Of a DNA stretch of 64,000 nt, positions 60,287 through 64,000 are shown piece by piece. Origin of the DNA: Aquibacillus sediminis (GTDB lineage Bacteria > Bacillota > Bacilli > Bacillales > Amphibacillaceae); NCBI RefSeq assembly GCF_005870085.1, contig NZ_SZNM01000020.1, forward strand, positions 1-64,000. Reading direction: 5' to 3'. A program made the position numbers and the translations under genes. Position 1 is the stretch's first letter. Each line of letters starts with the position of its first letter. Under the pieces are notes generated by a model. That model did not search any database. It was given only the letters and a program-made list of their open reading frames with translations, and was not told the DNA's origin.

Positions 60287-61231
60287 ATGAAAAAGTCATT
60301 GTCCATAATGCTAGGACTTATTCTATTGGCAAGTTTGTTAGTTGCTTGTGGTGGTGAAACGCAAGAACAACCGACGGAGGAAAGCGAGACAGAAGAAGGT
60401 AATGAGGCCCGAATGGTAGAAGACGATCAAGGGGAAGTTGAAGTTCCGAGTAACCCAGAACGTGTTGTGTCACAATATTATGTTGGCCATTTGTTGACAT
60501 TAGGGGTAGAACCAATAGGTACACTTCCAACTGAATTAGATAATCCTTATATTCAAAATCAAATTGATGGTATTGAAAATATAGGTGATCCAGTAGATGT
60601 GGAGACAGTCATTGAATTAGATCCAGATCTTATCATTGCTTCCGATCAACAGTCCTATGAACAACTGGAAAAAATAGCCCCAACCGTATTGATTGAATAT
60701 GGTGCGCACCATGTGATCGAAGAAATGGAGCTATTAGGTGAAGTCTTAGGTGAACAACAACAAGCAACAGATTGGATTGAACAGTTTGAAGAAAAAGGTC
60801 AACAAGCTAAACAACAGTTAGATGGGATTGTTGCTGAGGATGAGACTGTATCGATTATAGAGATCTGGGCAAACCAAATATATGTATATGGAAACAAATG
60901 GGGTAGAGGCGGTTATAACTTGTACAATGTGTTAGAATTAACGCCCCCAGACATGGTCCAAGAAAATTTAATTGATGATCAACCATACCTAGAAGTATCA
61001 CTAGAATCATTACCAGACGTAGCAGGCGATCATATTTTTCTTTCTGTTTATGGTGATGATGGTGGGGCTGAACGTGCACAAGAAATCCGAAACAGTGATG
61101 TTTGGCAATCACTTGATGCAGTCAAGAACAACAATGTTTATGAAATAAACATTGATGACTTTTTCTACTTTGATCCGATTGCATTAGAAGAACAGTTGGA
61201 TGTGCAAGTAGATCTATTACTTGGGAAATAA
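60287..61231 (+). CDS. Iron-siderophore-binding lipoprotein
   Basis: A 314-residue lipoprotein. The signal MKKSLSIMLGLILLASLLVAC ends in a lipobox with Cys21, followed by an acidic linker. The class III binding fold has VEVPSNPERVVSQYYVGHLLTLG and ELDPDLIIASD. It captures ferric siderophore for the two permeases upstream. No ATPase is encoded with it, so a shared ATPase such as a FhuC/YusV type must serve. Followed by a terminator. Confidence 0.92.
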   Translation: MKKSLSIMLGLILLASLLVACGGETQEQPTEESETEEGNEARMVEDDQGEVEVPSNPERVVSQYYVGHLLTLGVEPIGTLPTELDNPYIQNQIDGIENIGDPVDVETVIELDPDLIIASDQQSYEQLEKIAPTVLIEYGAHHVIEEMELLGEVLGEQQQATDWIEQFEEKGQQAKQQLDGIVAEDETVSIIEIWANQIYVYGNKWGRGGYNLYNVLELTPPDMVQENLIDDQPYLEVSLESLPDVAGDHIFLSVYGDDGGAERAQEIRNSDVWQSLDAVKNNNVYEINIDDFFYFDPIALEEQLDVQVDLLLGK

Positions 61232-61254
61232 TTGAAGGAATAGCTTCATTAACT

Positions 61255-61300
61255 AAACAAGCGTCTACCTGTGTAAGGAAATCAGACGCTTGTTTTTTAG
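61255..61300 (+). terminator. Terminator of the siderophore operon
   Basis: AACAAGCGTCT (61257-61267) pairs with AGACGCTTGTT (61284-61294), followed by TTTTT. Confidence 0.85.
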
Positions 61301-61386
61301 CATGTAAAACTCATAAAATAGTGCTAGTAACCGTTATCGGAAAAAAGGTTGGCGTTAGCTAAAATTCTTTAAAGGAGAGTTCATCA

Positions 61387-62373
61387 ATGAAGACAAACAA
61401 TGATCTATATGATGTTGTTATTATAGGTGGAGGGACGACGGGATTGTTTGCCGCACAGTATAGTAGGATGAGAGGTCTGACCACTAAATTGATTGAGGCA
61501 AAACCAGCGCTTGGTGGTAAAGTCGCGCAATTTTTTCCGGAAAAATATATTTATGATATTGGTGCAATCCCTGACATACGTGGTAATGCATTAATCACAC
61601 AAATGGTGCAACAAGCAAATAAACACCAACCTACCATTGTGAAAAACGAATGGGTGAAAGCGGTTCATAAGAGCGGTGGAAAATTTGAATTGATAACAGA
61701 TAACACAACGCATGATGCAAAAACCATTATTATTGCAACAGGTATGGGGTCTTTTGAAGTGGCAAGTACACAACTAGATGTGAACCTTCATACATATTGC
61801 AATGTACATATGACTTTACAAGATCTGGATCAGTTTAAAAATAAGGAAATTGTGATCGTGTCAAATAATCGAGTGGGACTTGATTGGGCACTTACATTAG
61901 AACCGATAACGAAAAAGGTTTATTTAATCAATAATCGAGAATCATTTCAACATGCATCAGAACACGAATTGAAAAAATTATGGTCCTCATCGATAGAGTT
62001 AAGAATAAACGCACAAGTAAACAACATTGATGGTAATAAGGAGCAAGTAAACTGTATCGATATTACGACTAGTAGTAATGAACAGGAAAGCGTTCGTGTC
62101 GAACATTTACTTGTATATGATGGTGTTAAGTTACATGCAGCCCCGTTTCAGCAATGGGCATTAGGTACTGAAAAGGGAAGGGTGCATGTCGATTCAGCGA
62201 TGGCAACGAATGTTGAAGGAATCTATGCAGCAGGGGATGCTACTATCTATCCGAATAAAACCATGTTGATTGCTTCTGGTTATGCAGAGGCGATAACGGC
62301 GGTGAATAGTGCTAAAAAGTATATTGATCCGAGTTCAAGTAACCAAGTGTATAGTACAGTTATTTACAAGTAG
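61387..62373 (+). CDS. Ferredoxin-NADP reductase-like flavoprotein (YumC-like)
   Basis: A 328-residue thioredoxin-reductase-fold protein without an active-site CxxC, as in type 2 ferredoxin-NADP reductases. The FAD motif VVIIGGGTTGLFAAQYSRMRG is intact, as are GGKVAQFFPEKYIYDIGAIP and GIYAAGDATIYP. The second nucleotide motif, normally G-x-G-x-x-A, reads IVIVSNNRVGLDWAL and lacks its glycines, so NADPH binding is doubtful. It follows the siderophore operon behind its own leader. A role in reducing iron or ferredoxin is inferred. Confidence 0.85.
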   Translation: MKTNNDLYDVVIIGGGTTGLFAAQYSRMRGLTTKLIEAKPALGGKVAQFFPEKYIYDIGAIPDIRGNALITQMVQQANKHQPTIVKNEWVKAVHKSGGKFELITDNTTHDAKTIIIATGMGSFEVASTQLDVNLHTYCNVHMTLQDLDQFKNKEIVIVSNNRVGLDWALTLEPITKKVYLINNRESFQHASEHELKKLWSSSIELRINAQVNNIDGNKEQVNCIDITTSSNEQESVRVEHLLVYDGVKLHAAPFQQWALGTEKGRVHVDSAMATNVEGIYAAGDATIYPNKTMLIASGYAEAITAVNSAKKYIDPSSSNQVYSTVIYK

Positions 62374-62459
62374 TATGGAAAGAGTTGCGAATTACTAAAA
62401 TGGTTCTTTTTATGTCACAATGCGCAAATTTCTTTCCATTCTCTTTTTTTTATAAATAA

Positions 62460-62512
62460 AGTAGTCAGAAAATATGAAAAATATTGAACTATGTCAATTT
62501 TGGTATTATAGT
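62460..62512 (+). promoter_or_regulatory. ilvD promoter with weak CodY-like box
   Basis: -35 TTGAAC (62484-62489) and -10 TATAGT (62507-62512), spacing 17. AGTAGTCAGAAAATA (62460-62474) fits the CodY motif AATTTTCWGAAAATT at 11 of 15 positions. CodY control of branched-chain amino-acid genes is known in Bacillus; here it is a weak inference. Confidence 0.4.
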
Positions 62513-62542
62513 AAATAGAAAGAGAGATTAGGAGGAATAGGG

Positions 62543-64000
62543 ATGAAAAAGGATCTACGCATTAAAAGTCATGTATTTGATGATTCCAAACGAGCACCAA
62601 ATCGCGCGATGCTACGTGCAGTTGGTTTAGAGGATGAAGATTTTAAGAAGCCGATGATCGGTGTAGCAAGTACATGGAGTGAGGTTACTCCTTGTAATAT
62701 GCATATAAATGATTTAGCCGTTCGTGCGAAGGAAGGGGCCCGTGATGCGGGTGGCGTTCCGTTAATCTTCAATACGATTACGGTGTCGGATGGTATTTCC
62801 ATGGGTACACAAGGAATGCGCTACTCTTTACCGAGTCGTGATTTAATCGCTGACTCCATTGAAACAGTTGTAGGGGCTGAAAACCTTGATGGGTTTGTTA
62901 CCATTGGTGGTTGTGATAAGAACATGCCAGGTTGTATGATTGCTATTGCCCAATCAGAGGTTCCTTCATTATTCGTGTACGGTGGAACAATTGCACCAGG
63001 ATACCGAAATGGAGAGAAATTAGATATCGTCTCTGTTTTTGAAGGTGTTGGAAAACATAATAATGGTGATATCAGTGATGAAGAACTTCACGGAATTGAA
63101 TGCCATGCCTGTCCTGGAGCGGGTTCTTGTGGAGGAATGTACACAGCAAACACGATGGCATCTGCCATTGAAGCACTTGGTATGAGTCTACCAGGAAGCT
63201 CGTCCAACCCAGCAGAATCAAAATATAAGGAAGAAGATTGTAGAAAAGCTGGTGAAGCGGTCTATACTCTATTAGAAAAAGGAATTTATCCTAAAGATAT
63301 TATGACAAAACAAGCGTTTGAAAACGCGATAACAGTTGTAATGGCATTAGGTGGTTCCACGAATGCTGTCCTTCACTTACTGGCTATTGCACATGCAATT
63401 AATGTCGATCTAACGATTGATGACTTCGATCGAATTCAAAAAGAAGTACCTCACCTTGCAGACCTTAAGCCAAGTGGAAAATATGTCATGGAAGATCTTC
63501 ATAAAATAGGTGGTACTCCAGCTGTGATGAAAATGCTTTATGACGCAGGCTATCTACATGGTGATTGCTTAACCGTTACAGGTAAAACAGTTGCAGAAAA
63601 CCTAGAGGATGCGACGCCGTTGCCAGAAGATCAAGAAATTATTCTACCATTGGACAAGCCATATCGAAAGACTGGTCCATTAGTAGTATTAAAAGGGAAC
63701 CTTGCGCCACGTGGTGCACTTGCTAAAGCTTCAGGCGTTAAGGTAAAACGTCATACTGGACCAGCAAGAGTGTTTGATACAGAAGATGAAGCAACAAAAG
63801 CCGTAATGGATAATGAAATTAAAGAAGGAGACGTTCTTGTTATCCGCTATGAAGGACCTAAGGGTGGACCAGGTATGCCGGAAATGTTGTCCATCTCCGC
63901 CATCTTAGTTGGGAAAGGTCTCGGACAAAAGGTTGCCCTGCTAACGGATGGTCGATTCTCTGGAGGTACACACGGTTTAGTAGTTGGTCATATTGCACCT
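62543..64000 (+). CDS. ilvD: Dihydroxy-acid dehydratase IlvD (3' end outside window)
   Basis: The first 486 residues of an enzyme normally about 560 long. It dehydrates dihydroxy-acids in valine, leucine and isoleucine synthesis. Iron-sulfur ligands are in [16 protein letters not shown] and [32 protein letters not shown] and [13 protein letters not shown] are family signatures. ATG 62543 follows AGGAGG by 7 bases. The frame is open to the window end. Other ilv genes may follow outside. Confidence 0.96.
   Translation, partial: MKKDLRIKSHVFDDSKRAPNRAMLRAVGLEDEDFKKPMIGVASTWSEVTPCNMHINDLAVRAKEGARDAGGVPLIFNTITVSDGISMGTQGMRYSLPSRDLIADSIETVVGAENLDGFVTIGGCDKNMPGCMIAIAQSEVPSLFVYGGTIAPGYRNGEKLDIVSVFEGVGKHNNGDISDEELHGIECHACPGAGSCGGMYTANTMASAIEALGMSLPGSSSNPAESKYKEEDCRKAGEAVYTLLEKGIYPKDIMTKQAFENAITVVMALGGSTNAVLHLLAIAHAINVDLTIDDFDRIQKEVPHLADLKPSGKYVMEDLHKIGGTPAVMKMLYDAGYLHGDCLTVTGKTVAENLEDATPLPEDQEIILPLDKPYRKTGPLVVLKGNLAPRGALAKASGVKVKRHTGPARVFDTEDEATKAVMDNEIKEGDVLVIRYEGPKGGPGMPEMLSISAILVGKGLGQKVALLTDGRFSGGTHGLVVGHIAP

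Noticed and set aside
61320-61350. Fur box before the YumC-like gene
   Set aside because: TAGTAACCGTTATCG matches only 9 of 14 fixed positions, too weak to claim.

Overview
The window comes from a low-GC, endospore-forming Gram-positive of the Bacillaceae. The conserved block sigW-rsiW-cdaA-cdaR-glmM-glmS, a Spo0E-like phosphatase, a des-desK-desR membrane-fluidity module and YfkAB/YutJ-type proteins are all typical of that family. A complete lower mevalonate operon and a betaine-binding lipoprotein point towards the halotolerant Oceanobacillus/Virgibacillus-like branch rather than Bacillus itself. The genus is an inference; I could not run any comparison.

Layout. 1-1813: 3' end of 23S rRNA, a 5S rRNA, ten intact tRNA genes, one truncated tRNA-Lys copy and two terminators. 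1921-2222: relic of an IS200/IS605-like 3' end, then a 51-residue Spo0E-like protein. 2327-9712: sigW-rsiW (SigW-type autoregulatory promoter), cdaA-cdaR-glmM (c-di-AMP synthesis and amino-sugar synthesis), then glmS behind a glmS ribozyme with a very large P1 loop. 10034-12352: ahpC-ahpF behind two PerR-like boxes. 12577-21508: metallo-hydrolase, MFS exporter, aldehyde dehydrogenase, squalene/phytoene-synthase-like protein, and a TetR-controlled ABC-2 exporter. 21517-30446: DsbA/FrnE-like protein, metal chaperone plus P1B ATPase, NADH-dehydrogenase-like protein, des-desK-desR, second metallo-hydrolase. 30620-39799: YfkAB radical SAM protein, a DnaA-box cluster, hemerythrin, small membrane proteins, TctA-like transporter, then mvaK1-mvaD-mvaK2-fni. 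39879-47021: small zinc-ribbon protein, betaine-binding lipoprotein, metA, CMD protein, CDGSH protein, EamA transporter, K+/H+ antiporter. 47252-52415: a nitrogen locus (amtB with two GlnR/TnrA-type boxes, a GlnD-like nucleotidyltransferase, a DEDDh exonuclease, a truncated GlnR-like regulator, and a convergent glutamate dehydrogenase). 52632-58133: membrane and hypothetical proteins and pepT. 58148-62373: Fur-boxed siderophore permeases and binding protein, then a ferredoxin-NADP reductase-like flavoprotein. 62543-64000: ilvD, cut by the window end.

The intergenic regions are rich in non-coding repeats. One family (R1) consists of composite palindromic elements of about 470-680 bp with outer inverted termini; four near-full copies and one partial copy are present, and one copy has a nine-unit 53-bp tandem array in its middle. 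A second family (R2) is a MITE-like element with two copies in opposite orientation. A third is an IS200/IS605-like terminal hairpin present twice without transposase. There is no prophage, CRISPR array or defence island here. The most unusual biology is the amtB/DUF294/exonuclease/short-GlnR locus, the enlarged glmS ribozyme, the DnaA-box cluster, and the YumC-like flavoprotein that has lost its second nucleotide-binding glycines.
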